Part shown: positions 6,865 through 15,875 of the stretch, in pieces | Layout of the letters: each line of letters begins with the position of its first letter | How positions within the stretch are numbered: the stretch's first letter is position 1 | Source: Planctomyces sp. | GTDB lineage: Bacteria > Planctomycetota > Planctomycetia > Planctomycetales > Planctomycetaceae | Assembly (NCBI GenBank): GCA_005791255.1 | Contig: SXXK01000085.1 | Location: 1-34,749, forward strand | Direction: 5' to 3' | Length of the DNA: 34,749 nt | Notes under the pieces: model-generated | Databases searched by the model: none | Told to the model about the DNA's origin: nothing | Seen by the model: the letters and a program-made list of their open reading frames with translations, nothing else | Made by a program: the position numbers and the translations under genes

Positions 6865-9615
6865 TCACGGATTTGTCATGGTTCCGGGCTGCGTTTCGCG
6901 GCTGAGTTTTCCGCGTCGGTGCAGTTTTCGGATCAGCCGGGTGACGAGGGCAGTCCAGCCGGTCTGGTGACTGGCCCCCAGTCCGCGCCCGGTTTCGCCG
7001 TCGAAGTATTCATGGAACAGTGCCAATTCGTTCCAGCTGGGGTCATCGCGATAGCGTTCGTCGCCACCGTAGCAGGGGCGATGTCCGTCCGGTCCGGGCA
7101 TGAACAGGCTGATCTGCCGCCGCATCAGTTCTTCCGCGACCTCGCCGAGGGTCATCAGGATCCCGGACCCTGTTGGGCATTCGACCTTGAAGTCTGCTCC
7201 GTAAAATTCGTCATAACGTTCCAGTGACTCGATCAGCAGGTAATTGAGTGGAAACCAGATGGGTCCGCGCCAGTTGCTGTTCCCGCCGAACATCGAGGAA
7301 TCGGAATCTCCCGGTACGTAATTGACTCGATGTTCCTGTCCATTGACGTTGAACACGAAGGGCTGATCCAGATGGACTCGTGAGAGCGAGCGGATGCCAT
7401 GTGGTGAGAGGAATTCTTTTTCGTCGAGCACATACTGGAGGATGCGGCGCATGCGATCGCGTGAGGGTATGGCGAGGAGTCGCAGTCCGCGTGCGGGGCG
7501 GGTGGCGTCGGCTTCCTTTGCGACCTGCAGGAACGTGATGTTCTGCACTCGTTCAGAACGATTTTCGAGGAACCATTCCATGCGGCGTCGGAAGCCGGGC
7601 AGTCTGGCCAGCACGACATCGCTGAGCATGACAGAGCTGAACAGCGGGATGATGCCCACCATCGAGCGGACTCGGAGTGGAATATGCTGTCCGTTGTTAT
7701 ACAGGTGATCGTAGTAGAACCCGTCCTGTTCGTCCCACAGTCCGACGCCGCTCATGGAGTTCATGGCGTCGGCAATTTCGATGTAGTGTTCGAAGAATTT
7801 GGAGGCCATGTCAGCGTAGGCCGGACTGTCTCCGGACAGTTCGAGGGCCATGGTGAGCATGCGAGCGCAGTAGAAGGCCATCCATGCGGTGGCGTCTGCC
7901 TGATGCAGATGTCCTCCGGTGGGCAGTGGTTTTGAGCGATCGAAGACTCCGATGTTGTCCAGTCCGAGGAAGCCGCCACTGAAGACATGTTTTCCGAGCA
8001 GGTCTTTGCGGTTGACCCACCAGGTGAAATTGAGCAGCAGTTTCTGGAAAGCGCGTGCCAGGAAGGCTCGATCACGAGCTCCGGGCGGGCCTGAATTCTT
8101 GTAGACACGCCAGCAGGCCCATGCATGCACCGGGGGATTCACATCACTGAAATTCCATTCGTAGGCGGGCAGCTGCCCGTTGGGGTGCATGTACCATTCG
8201 CGCAGGAACAGCAGCAGCTGATCGCGGGCGAAGCGGCTGTCCACTTCCGCCATGGGAACCATATGGAATGCCAGGTCCCAGGCGGCATACCACGGATATT
8301 CCCATTTGTCCGGCATGGAAATGATGTCGCGGTTGAACAGATGCGGCCAGTCACTGTTGCGGATTTCGCGGCGTGAGGCGGGCACCGGGGGAAAGTTGGG
8401 GTCTCCCTGGAGCCAGTCTTCGACGATGAAGTTGTAGTACTGTCGCGTCCACAGCAGTCCTGCGTAACACTGCCGCATGACGGGCTTCAGATGGTCGGGA
8501 ATGCCGGAGGGAATTTTGCCGGCATAGAAGTGATCGGCTTCGGAATTCCGCAAATGCAGGATGCGTTCGAATTCGCCGCCGAAGATTTCGGCTGGTGTCT
8601 GATCCGCGGCCCACAGACGCAGTTGCAGCACAGCGGATTCACCGGAACGCAGCATCAGTCGATAGTGAGCCGCCGCTTTTGTTCCATATCCGTCCCGGTT
8701 GACGGCATCAGCGTGGCCGTCCACGACACAGCGATGGAATGCATCCTTGCTGTACGTGCCGGCCGGGGCATCCGGTGGCAGGTAATCGGGGTGCGACTCA
8801 TTTTCAGTAAACAGCCATTGCGGCGACCGTCCGTCAGGTGCCAGATCGGCTGCAAAACGGAAGTGTCCCAGCGTCTGGTGGTGTGCATCGAGCCAGCCGT
8901 CTGCGTTCAGCGAAATCCGGGGTTTGGTCCAGCAGCCTTCATGGGTGCAGCCCCAGGACCAGGTGTTGCGGAACCAGAGTGTTGGCAGCACATGAATGGG
9001 AGCGACTGTCGGGCCATGATTGGTGACCCGAATGCGGATCAGCATGTCGTCGGGTTCGGCTTTGGCGTATTCGATCTGCACATCGAAGTAGCGATTGCGG
9101 TCGAAGGCGCCGGTATCGACCAGTTCCAGTTCCGCCAGCTGTCGGCTGCGATGCTGATTTTCACGGACCAGTTTGGCGTAGGGATACTCGGTTGACGGGT
9201 ATTTGTAGAGACCTTTGGCGTACGAGTATGTCGGGGTGGCGTCGAGGTAGTAGTATTCTTCCTTGACGTCTTCCCCGTGGTTGCCTTCCAGTCCGTTCAG
9301 TCCGAACAGGCGTTCCTTCAGGATTGGGTCGCGGGTATTCCAGAGTGCGACAGCGAAGCACAGTCGGCACTGGCGGTCGCAGAATCCCAGCAGGCCGTCT
9401 TCGCCCCAGCGGTAGGCGCGGCGCCGTGCATCGTCGTGGGTGAAATATGTCCACGGGCTGCCATCCTCCGAATAGTCTTCGCGGACGGTGCCCCACTGCC
9501 GTTCCGAAAGGTATGTACCCCAGCGGCGCCAGTTGGCATTTTCTGCCCGAGCTTCTTCCTGTTCCAGACGCAGCAGTTCGGCGGTCCGCAACTGCTGAAA
9601 TTCCTGATCGTTCAT
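6865..9615 (-). CDS. GH63/MGH1-like alpha-glucosidase
   Basis: A 916-residue glycoside hydrolase of the (alpha/alpha)6-barrel type related to GH63, commonly annotated 'glucosidase' or 'MGH1-like glycoside hydrolase'. The N-terminal part carries WGTYLSERQWGTVREDYSEDG and WRWGEDG-like segments, a signature of this family. The catalytic barrel includes WEYPWYAAWDLAFH (W446, D447; this Asp aligns with the GH63 general acid) and, near the C-terminus, FHEYFDGETGRGLG with E869 in the position of the general base. GNSNWRGPIWFPLNY precedes it. No signal peptide is seen, so a cytoplasmic role on imported alpha-glucosides or glycosylated compatible solutes is likely, though the substrate cannot be read from sequence. 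It starts 15 bp after the PSD1 gene stop on the same strand, indicating one operon. Shine-Dalgarno is weak. Confidence 0.9.
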   Translation of the reverse strand: MNDQEFQQLRTAELLRLEQEEARAENANWRRWGTYLSERQWGTVREDYSEDGSPWTYFTHDDARRRAYRWGEDGLLGFCDRQCRLCFAVALWNTRDPILKERLFGLNGLEGNHGEDVKEEYYYLDATPTYSYAKGLYKYPSTEYPYAKLVRENQHRSRQLAELELVDTGAFDRNRYFDVQIEYAKAEPDDMLIRIRVTNHGPTVAPIHVLPTLWFRNTWSWGCTHEGCWTKPRISLNADGWLDAHHQTLGHFRFAADLAPDGRSPQWLFTENESHPDYLPPDAPAGTYSKDAFHRCVVDGHADAVNRDGYGTKAAAHYRLMLRSGESAVLQLRLWAADQTPAEIFGGEFERILHLRNSEADHFYAGKIPSGIPDHLKPVMRQCYAGLLWTRQYYNFIVEDWLQGDPNFPPVPASRREIRNSDWPHLFNRDIISMPDKWEYPWYAAWDLAFHMVPMAEVDSRFARDQLLLFLREWYMHPNGQLPAYEWNFSDVNPPVHAWACWRVYKNSGPPGARDRAFLARAFQKLLLNFTWWVNRKDLLGKHVFSGGFLGLDNIGVFDRSKPLPTGGHLHQADATAWMAFYCARMLTMALELSGDSPAYADMASKFFEHYIEIADAMNSMSGVGLWDEQDGFYYDHLYNNGQHIPLRVRSMVGIIPLFSSVMLSDVVLARLPGFRRRMEWFLENRSERVQNITFLQVAKEADATRPARGLRLLAIPSRDRMRRILQYVLDEKEFLSPHGIRSLSRVHLDQPFVFNVNGQEHRVNYVPGDSDSSMFGGNSNWRGPIWFPLNYLLIESLERYDEFYGADFKVECPTGSGILMTLGEVAEELMRRQISLFMPGPDGHRPCYGGDERYRDDPSWNELALFHEYFDGETGRGLGASHQTGWTALVTRLIRKLHRRGKLSRETQPGTMTNP

Positions 9616-9630
9616 GCGTACCGTGGCCTG

Positions 9631-12123
9631 TCAGTCGAGATACAGGAATTCGTTGAGATTCAGCAGGGCCAGACACACGGCTTTGCGGGATTGCAGGGCG
9701 GACAGCCGATCCTGTGTCTGCAGTTGCTGCAGCAGATCATTCAGCAGCCGCAGTTCGGAATCTGCAGCCGCACGCTGCAGCAGACAGTGGAACGCCGCCT
9801 GCAGCCAGGCGTCGTCGGATGGCAGATTCATGGCGTTCAGCCGCTCGGCGAAGCGAGCCGCCTGCTGCTGGCTGAAATCGCTGTTCAGCAGCCCGAGAGC
9901 CTGGCTGGGTTGTGTGGTGACGAAGCGGACGGGGCAGGTCTGATCGGTGTCCGCCGCATCGAAATTTTCCAGCAGCGGATCTTTGAGCGAACGTTTGATG
10001 TGAATGTAAATGCTGCGGCGGAATTCGTCTTCCGGGGGCGATTTGCCCCAGCCGGAACCTGGCCGCGACTGTCCGGCTTTCACTGCTTCAGGGATGTCCG
10101 TCCAGACTGCGGGGCCGAACATTTTCTGCAGGTTCAGGGCACCGCTGGCGGCCAGTACTGAGTCGCGAATTTCTTCGGCCGACAGGCGTCGCATTTCAAA
10201 CCGCCAGAAGGCGTCGTTCAGGGGATCTTTTTCGATGGCCGCCGTGTTTGCGGCCGAGCTGAACTGATAGACGGCCGAATTCATGATCAGGCGATGCATT
10301 TCCCGGACGGACCAGCCGCGAGCGATGAATTCGGCGGCCAGCCAGTCCAGCAGTTCGGGGTGCGTTGGCGGCTGCCCCTGGAAACCGAAGTCACTGGTGG
10401 TCCTGACAATTCCGCGGCCAAAGTGGTACTGCCAGATGCGATTGACCATAACGCGTGCGGTGAGTGGATTGTCGGGGCTGGTGATCCAGCGGGCCAGTGC
10501 GAGGCGTCGTCCGCTGGTCGCGGGATTGTGCGAGGGCAGCAGTTGTGGTTCCGGAGGAGACAGGATTTCGGGGAAGCCGGGCTGGACCTGTTCGGCGGGC
10601 GAGCCCGGGTTGCCGCGCTGCAGCACAAAGACGGGAGGCAGACTGCCCGGGGTTTCTTTGACGCAGAGAGCCTGAGCGATACCGCGGGGGCGATTTTCAG
10701 ACAACTGCTGTTTGCGGCTGGTCAATTGCCTGTAGCGGTCGACGTCTTTGTCGGACAGCAGTCGCCCGCGACGTTTTTCAACGATGGCGACGCGATTCAT
10801 GGCGTATTGAAAATCGTCCTGTTCGACCCCGCTGAAGTCGGGTCGCACCTGATTTTCAATCTTCAGCAGGTCCTGTTCGACGGTGCGGAGGTCATTTTCA
10901 TAACGCTGCACGGCTGCCGTATGCAGGCTGGTTTCTTCCGGGCGGTCGATTTCGGTGATGGAAGCTTCGCGGACGGACTGTTCGGAACGCACTCCATACC
11001 GTCTGACGCCGCGGAAGAAGGCCAGCAGGCGGTAGTAGTCGCGCTGCGGCAGCGGATCGATTTTATGATCGTGACAGCGGGCACAGTTGATGGACAGGCC
11101 CAGCATGGTCTGGCCGGTGGTGGTGATGATGTCGTCCATGTCGTCATAAAAGGCCAGCTCCGGATCCGCCGGTTCATCATCCCAGCGTCCCAGTCGATAG
11201 TAGCCGGTGGCGATAAGGGAGTCGGGTGTGCGATCAGGCAGCTCGTCACCGGCCAGTTGTTCAGTCAGAAATCTGTCCCAGGGCAGATCACTGTTGAAGG
11301 CGCTGATGACGTAGTCGCGATATCGCCAGACGAACGGCTTGGCACCATCACGTTCGTAGCTGTTGGTTTCGGCGTATCGAACCAGATCCAGCCAGTGCCG
11401 GGCCCAGTGTTCTCCGTAGTGCGGGGAGTGCAGGAGCTGTTCAACGAGTGCGGACCAGTTTTGCTGAGTGGGGCTGGCGGCGAATGTTTCGACCTGCTGC
11501 GGCTGGGGCGGCAGGCCGGTGACATTGTAGGCCGCCCGGCGGACCAGCTGCCGCGGGTCTGCGGGAGGGTTGGGTGTCAGTCCGCGGTTCTGCAGGCCGG
11601 CAGCGATGAAGGCATCAATTTCGTTGTGTCCCCAGGCGGGCGCTGCGGGGACAGCAGGCCTGCGGACAGGCTGGAAGGACCAGTGCTGTTTTGTTTCGGC
11701 ATTGACTTCCGGGGCTTTCCGTACGGGAGCAGACTTCAATTCTGCCAGATCCGCCGGCCATTCCAGTCCGGTGGCGATCCACTGCTGGATCGCTTCGATG
11801 TCGCGGGCCGGCAGTCGCCCGGTGGGCGGCATTTGCGGACCTTCCCAGCGAACCGCCTGCAGCAGCAGGCTGGCGGCGACATCTGTGGCGCTGACAGCCG
11901 GCCCGGAGTCACCGCCCTTGAGGAGTTGAGCTCGCGTGGACAGGCTGAGACCGCCTTCGGGCTTGTCACCGGAGTGGCATTTGAGGCAGGACTGCTGCAG
12001 CAGCGGAGCAATCCGGCTGCGAAAAAGTTCGGCCGGTCCTGCCGGCTGCTGCTCGTCCGCCAGAGCGTCTGCCGGGGGCAGACAGCAAATGGCCAGCAGC
12101 AACGCCCACCGCATGGAAAACAA
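9631..12123 (-). CDS. PSCyt1/DUF1549/DUF1553 c-type cytochrome protein (PSD1)
   Basis: Secreted multidomain protein typical of Planctomycetes and relatives; its enzymatic role is not established. Signal peptide near residues 4-22, then the PSCyt1 haem-c site SCLKCH (C46, C49, H50) and the GDSGP..MPPTGRL pattern. DUF1549 follows (HYGEHWARHWLDLVRYAET), containing a second CxxCH, CARCHDHK. A charged, partly coiled-coil stretch (roughly QRYENDLRTVEQDLLKIENQ onward) is next, then DUF1553 (NPLTARVMVNRIWQYHFGRGIV, THPELLDWLAAEF). Start choice: TTG at 12123 has AGGAG eight bases upstream, while the ATG at 12114 is too far from it. It is followed within 15 bp by the GH63-like gene and is divergent from fucD across about 245 bp. 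Confidence 0.93.
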   Translation of the reverse strand: MFSMRWALLLAICCLPPADALADEQQPAGPAELFRSRIAPLLQQSCLKCHSGDKPEGGLSLSTRAQLLKGGDSGPAVSATDVAASLLLQAVRWEGPQMPPTGRLPARDIEAIQQWIATGLEWPADLAELKSAPVRKAPEVNAETKQHWSFQPVRRPAVPAAPAWGHNEIDAFIAAGLQNRGLTPNPPADPRQLVRRAAYNVTGLPPQPQQVETFAASPTQQNWSALVEQLLHSPHYGEHWARHWLDLVRYAETNSYERDGAKPFVWRYRDYVISAFNSDLPWDRFLTEQLAGDELPDRTPDSLIATGYYRLGRWDDEPADPELAFYDDMDDIITTTGQTMLGLSINCARCHDHKIDPLPQRDYYRLLAFFRGVRRYGVRSEQSVREASITEIDRPEETSLHTAAVQRYENDLRTVEQDLLKIENQVRPDFSGVEQDDFQYAMNRVAIVEKRRGRLLSDKDVDRYRQLTSRKQQLSENRPRGIAQALCVKETPGSLPPVFVLQRGNPGSPAEQVQPGFPEILSPPEPQLLPSHNPATSGRRLALARWITSPDNPLTARVMVNRIWQYHFGRGIVRTTSDFGFQGQPPTHPELLDWLAAEFIARGWSVREMHRLIMNSAVYQFSSAANTAAIEKDPLNDAFWRFEMRRLSAEEIRDSVLAASGALNLQKMFGPAVWTDIPEAVKAGQSRPGSGWGKSPPEDEFRRSIYIHIKRSLKDPLLENFDAADTDQTCPVRFVTTQPSQALGLLNSDFSQQQAARFAERLNAMNLPSDDAWLQAAFHCLLQRAAADSELRLLNDLLQQLQTQDRLSALQSRKAVCLALLNLNEFLYLD

Positions 12124-12368
12124 GTCAGTGACTCCTGGGTAAGTCCTTCAGTTGCAGGGTTTTGTGGCACCTGACAGAGAACAGCCTACGGTGCGGGGGT
12201 GCGGATGTCAACAGGGAGGGACCTGTGGCGGTGGCGAGTCCCCTGCTCTGCCGGAAAAATCGGGCACTTGCAGCGGCGGCACGGTTGCGGCTACAGTCGC
12301 AGGCTGTGTTTGGAACGCTGAGACGGTGTTTTTGTGGTTCGTCTGATTTCCCGGAAGATATTCTGCTC
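12124..12368. promoter_or_regulatory. Divergent promoter region, PSD1 versus fucD
   Basis: This 245-bp stretch separates the PSD1-GH63 operon (minus) from fucD (plus) and should hold both promoters. AGGAG sits near its left edge as the PSD1 Shine-Dalgarno, and GGAAG at its right edge serves fucD. I could not assign -35/-10 boxes or a convincing operator. Confidence 0.5.
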
Positions 12369-13655
12369 ATGGCTGTCACCATTACGGGTTTCGAAACGTT
12401 TGATATTCGGTTTCCGACGTCGCAGCATCTGGACGGATCGGATGCGATGAATCCTGATCCGGATTATTCGGCCGCGTATGTTGTGCTGAAGACCAGCTCT
12501 GAACATTTGTTCGGTTATGGTATGACATTTACGATCGGTCGCGGGAACGAGTTGTGTGTGGCGGCGATACGTGCACTGGCGAAGCTGCTGGTGGGTCAGT
12601 CGGTGGCGGGTTTGATGCGTGAGCCTGTGACGTTGTATCGACGATTGACGGGTGACAGTCAGTTGCGTTGGGTGGGTCCTGAGAAGGGAGTCATTCATCT
12701 GGCGGCGGCGGCGGTGATTAATGCGGTGTGGGATTTGTGGAGTCGCGAGCAGCAGAAGCCTGTGTGGCAGGTGGTTTGTGAGATGTCACCGGAGCAGTTT
12801 GCTGCGTGCATTGATTTTCGTTATTTGACGGACGCCCTGACTCCGGGTCAGGCGGTTGAGCTGTTGCAGCCGTTTTCGCGTGGGCGTGAGGAGCGTATTG
12901 AGCGATTGCGGTCGGAGGGGTATCCCAGTTACACGACGTCGGCGGGCTGGCTGGGGTATTCGGACGAGGCCTTGCGGCAGAAGTGTACGGACCTGAAGGC
13001 TCGTGGCTGGCAGCATTTCAAGATCAAGGTGGGTCGTGATCTGCAGGACGATCTGCGTCGTTGTCGGGTGTTGCGTGAGGAGATGGGTGAAGACGCCTGC
13101 ATGATGATTGACGCGAATCAGGTGTGGGATGTCCCGCAGGCGATTGAGTGGATCCGTGAGCTGGCGCCATTTCGGCCGTGGTTTGTGGAGGAGCCGACAT
13201 CACCGGACGACATTCTGGGTCATCAGGCGATTGCGCGGGCGATTGCCCCGATCCGTGTGGCGACGGGTGAGATGTGTCACAATCGGGTGATGTTCAAGCA
13301 GTTCATGCAGTCGGGTGGTTTGCAGGTGTGTCAGCTGGACTGCTGTCGTCTGGGGGGTGTGAACGAGGTGCTGGCGGTGATGCTGCTGGCGGCTCGCTTT
13401 CAGATTCCGGTGTGTCCGCATGCAGGTGGAGTGGGACTGTGCGAGTATGTGCAGCATGCCAGCATCATTGACTATGTGTGTGTGACGGGCACGTGGGAGG
13501 GTCGGGTGACGGAGTATTCGGATCATCTGCACGAGCATGTGTGTGATCCGGTGATTATGCGTCACGGTCGCTACATGCCACCGTCAGCTCCGGGATACAG
13601 CGTCCAGTTCACGGAAGCAGCCCTGCACGGTTACCAGTTCCGGTCGGTGGAGTGA
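12369..13655 (+). CDS. fucD: L-fuconate dehydratase
   Basis: Enolase-superfamily enzyme that dehydrates L-fuconate to 2-keto-3-deoxy-L-fuconate in the non-phosphorylating fucose pathway. With the start MAVTITGF (428 residues), the catalytic set falls exactly where it is described for the Xanthomonas enzyme: Lys218 and Lys220 in FKIKVG, metal ligands Asp248 (DANQ), Glu274 (EEP) and Glu301 (TGE), and the Asp324-His351 dyad (LDCCR and CPHAGG). The N-terminal capping domain contains MNPDPDYSAAYVVLKT. The ORF is open 69 codons further upstream, but the family start and a GGAAG 11 bases before the ATG support 12369. No signal peptide, so cytoplasmic. It is divergent from the PSD1-glucosidase operon, which suggests that degradation of a fucose-containing glycan is at least part of the local theme. 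Other fucose-pathway genes are not in the window. Confidence 0.95.
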   Translation: MAVTITGFETFDIRFPTSQHLDGSDAMNPDPDYSAAYVVLKTSSEHLFGYGMTFTIGRGNELCVAAIRALAKLLVGQSVAGLMREPVTLYRRLTGDSQLRWVGPEKGVIHLAAAAVINAVWDLWSREQQKPVWQVVCEMSPEQFAACIDFRYLTDALTPGQAVELLQPFSRGREERIERLRSEGYPSYTTSAGWLGYSDEALRQKCTDLKARGWQHFKIKVGRDLQDDLRRCRVLREEMGEDACMMIDANQVWDVPQAIEWIRELAPFRPWFVEEPTSPDDILGHQAIARAIAPIRVATGEMCHNRVMFKQFMQSGGLQVCQLDCCRLGGVNEVLAVMLLAARFQIPVCPHAGGVGLCEYVQHASIIDYVCVTGTWEGRVTEYSDHLHEHVCDPVIMRHGRYMPPSAPGYSVQFTEAALHGYQFRSVE

Positions 13656-13704
13656 GGGAGGGTGTGTTCAGGGCGCGGACAGTACCATATGTTTGGCGGA
13701 ACTG

Positions 13705-13727
13705 CCCTGTGGCTGTCAGGGATTTTT
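13705..13727 (+). terminator. Possible weak terminator after fucD
   Basis: CCCTG-TGGCTGT-CAGGG followed by ATTTTT lies about 50 bp after the fucD stop. The stem is only 5 bp, and it overlaps the stop codon of the convergent beta-helix gene, so it is a marginal call. Confidence 0.25.
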
Positions 13728-14996
13728 GATGGCATCGAGGTGATTGCGATTATTTCGCAGCAGCGGGGTGTCCGGAGTCTGCCAGCCGCGGGGTGCGTTA
13801 ACGACCACGACAGGCCGCCCCGTTGTGTCATGGATTCGCAGATTGTCTGTGACTGCTCCATTCTTTGAGTACCGCCAGCAGTGAACAGCCTGACCATCGC
13901 TGCGTATGACATTGTCTGTGACTGAGTACCCGTCCAGATTGAAATTGGGTTCAATTGCCGTTTTACCTGTCTCCATGTAATTCTGGCTGCAGATCACATT
14001 TTTCAGGTGCCCGCGGTGGGATGGATGTCCCAGCAGATATCCGGCGCCGCCGGGATTGATGGTGCGAGTCCTGCGAATCACGATGTTTTCTGCATCAAAG
14101 GACTCGCCCGGCCCTGTCCGGCCGCCCGGAAGAAACTGCCCCGTATGCTCTCCATAGCACATTACAGAGCGATTTGTGTTCTGCATTGTGATGCCTTCCA
14201 CGACCACGCCGCGCACGCGACCGTGCACCAGCACACAGGCATTGATGTTCTGCACCAATCCGCTGGGCTGGGCATTGCGGGTTGAATTCAGGTCAATTGT
14301 TCCGCCACCAAAAATCCGCACGTTTTCGATGTACTCCGGCTGAGTACCATGGCCGATGCGGATTCCGTAGGCCTCCGGGCCATCAAACGACACAAACCAC
14401 AGACTGCTGCGGCTGTGGCCGGTGCGACTGCCAAATCGGATCTGCACTCCATGACTCAGCGTCTGCCAATCACCCGTGATCGGGACACTCTTCTGCGGCG
14501 TGTCAAACAGGGCTCCTTCACCCCACGCAAAGGTATCTGCCCCGCCGTCACGACCTTCGCTGTCAATCACGATTGTGTAAATGCGGTTGCCGTATGCTTC
14601 CGGGCCATCCTGATCCGGTCGTGACAGATCGAAACTACCGCCCACCTGCAGGTCATCCAGTTTCTTGCCACCGTCCTGATCGGTGGTGATTTCTCCCTCG
14701 GATTCCAGCCGGCAGACATCATCCGCCAGTTTAAGCACTGCTCCCTGCTGCAGTTCAATTTCCACAGACTTATCGACATAGAGCAGCGCTCGATGCCGTC
14801 CCGGTGCATGCAGGTGCAACCCCGGAAGAAACACGATGCGATCGCCTGCGGCGGCCCGATCGAGGATTGCCTGAGGTGCTGTTCCCGGCTCGATCCGATG
14901 TTCTTCCGCACGGACTGACTCAGTGACTCTCGCTGCCATTGCTACGAACAGCAGAATCAGTGCGGAATACCATCGTGAGGCGGATTTGTTGTGCAT
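13716..14996 (-). CDS. Secreted right-handed beta-helix protein
   Basis: A 426-residue exported protein with a pectate-lyase-like parallel beta-helix. The signal peptide SRWYSALILLFVAMAARV ends near VRA (28-30). The mature part begins with the typical PGTAPQAILDRAAAGDRIVFLPGLH opening of such helices and continues with rung-like repeats (VRIFGGGTIDLNSTRN, VVVEGITMQNTNRSV, NIVIRRTRTINPGGAGYLLG, KNVICSQNYMETGKTAIEPN). This fold serves polysaccharide lyases, hydrolases and epimerases; no specific catalytic set is recognisable, so the substrate is open. The start at 14996 is favoured because AGGGA lies eight bases upstream and the signal peptide begins there; the frame is open 19 codons further. 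It converges with fucD. Confidence 0.82.
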   Translation of the reverse strand: MHNKSASRWYSALILLFVAMAARVTESVRAEEHRIEPGTAPQAILDRAAAGDRIVFLPGLHLHAPGRHRALLYVDKSVEIELQQGAVLKLADDVCRLESEGEITTDQDGGKKLDDLQVGGSFDLSRPDQDGPEAYGNRIYTIVIDSEGRDGGADTFAWGEGALFDTPQKSVPITGDWQTLSHGVQIRFGSRTGHSRSSLWFVSFDGPEAYGIRIGHGTQPEYIENVRIFGGGTIDLNSTRNAQPSGLVQNINACVLVHGRVRGVVVEGITMQNTNRSVMCYGEHTGQFLPGGRTGPGESFDAENIVIRRTRTINPGGAGYLLGHPSHRGHLKNVICSQNYMETGKTAIEPNFNLDGYSVTDNVIRSDGQAVHCWRYSKNGAVTDNLRIHDTTGRPVVVVNAPRGWQTPDTPLLRNNRNHLDAIKNP

Positions 14997-15648
14997 GGCG
15001 GGTTCCCTGTTGGCAGCAGACTCCAGACCGGTCGGGCTGGCAGCATACATCAAACGCCTGTCGCTCTGCCATCGGCGACAGGTGTCGGCCTGTCAGATTG
15101 TCGGGCAGGCTGTCCAGCCAGATGGCCAGTTCGGCGGGAGTTGTCCATTCACGGAACGCACAGACAGCCAAAATCACCTGCCGCAGTTGCTCCTTGCGAG
15201 GCCGCAGAGTCAGGTCAGCAATTGCAGTGCGAATTTGCCGGGGGAGAATGGCTGGCTGCCCGCCCTGGTTGGCGTTTTGCAGCACCTGATCGGCGTTTTG
15301 CTTTACTCGATGGGTGTTTCTCTGTTCGCTGTTCGAGCGAGCGGTGTACACATCCGGCAGCGTGTGGAAGCTGTTTGCGCCGCGGGCGTGAAGTTCCAGC
15401 AGGTACTCTTCATCGCTGAGGGCCGCGAGGCCTGCTCCCTTGCGTGCTCGAGCAATCAGTGCCGGATCAAGCTGTTCCGGGGACATGGGTGAAGTCCGGC
15501 TTTCCCAGCTTTCAACGAACCCCTGGAGCTTGAGAGCCTGGATCTGCGATTCACTGACCTGCAGCGTTTGGTCGCCAATGCGGAGAGGGAATCCGTCCCC
15601 GGCAACCTGTACGTGAGAATCCGCAGCCTGGACATCAAAGACGATCAA
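14920..15648 (-). pseudogene. Remnant of an AlbA_2/Schlafen-type ATP-binding protein
   Basis: An open frame of 242 codons with a TTG start and no usable Shine-Dalgarno; the frame remains open upstream for about 23 codons without ATG or GTG. From memory of the family, residues about 1-90 (GDGFPLRIGDQTLQVSESQ, FVESWESR, LDPALIARARKGAGLAALSDEEYLLE) resemble the middle of AlbA_2-domain ATP-binding regulators. Residues 145-205 (LRPRKEQLRQVILAVCAFR, TPAELAIWL, RHLSPM) resemble their C-terminal winged helix. The N-terminal domain and about 250 internal residues would be missing, and the C-terminus runs 77 bp into the beta-helix gene. I read it as a deletion-decayed copy. It could instead be a small functional winged-helix protein; no alignment was possible. 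Confidence 0.45.
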
Positions 15649-15810
15649 TTCCCGACCTGCGGCGAGCTGTGATTTGCGGGGAATGTTTTGTCCTGAAGGA
15701 TCGGGCCCCTGATGTGGTCAACTGACTGCCGGGAGATACCAAAACAGGAAAAAAAGTCGAAAGCGAGAGGATGTCTGTGGCTGCTCGCAGGAGCCGGTGC
15801 AGTCTGAGCC

Positions 15811-15822
15811 GGGGGGGGGGGG
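15811..15822. repeat. Homopolymer of 12 G
   Basis: An unbroken run of twelve G lies between the DUF1501 gene stop and the AlbA_2-type remnant. Such tracts slip during replication and can drive phase variation, but no intact reading frame crosses this one, and sequencing error is also possible. Confidence 0.9.
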
Positions 15823-15875
15823 TGTCCGGCTGCGTCGATATGTGCCTCGAGGGCAAGTGTTGTTGAAAAACGGGC

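Noticed and set aside
10294-12174. A 626-codon plus-strand open frame
   Set aside because: It is antisense to the PSD1 gene; high GC and codon bias make long antisense frames common here, and the composition is not protein-like.
15635-15856. A 73-codon minus-strand frame across the G12 tract
   Set aside because: No signal, domain or ribosome site, and the composition is not protein-like.
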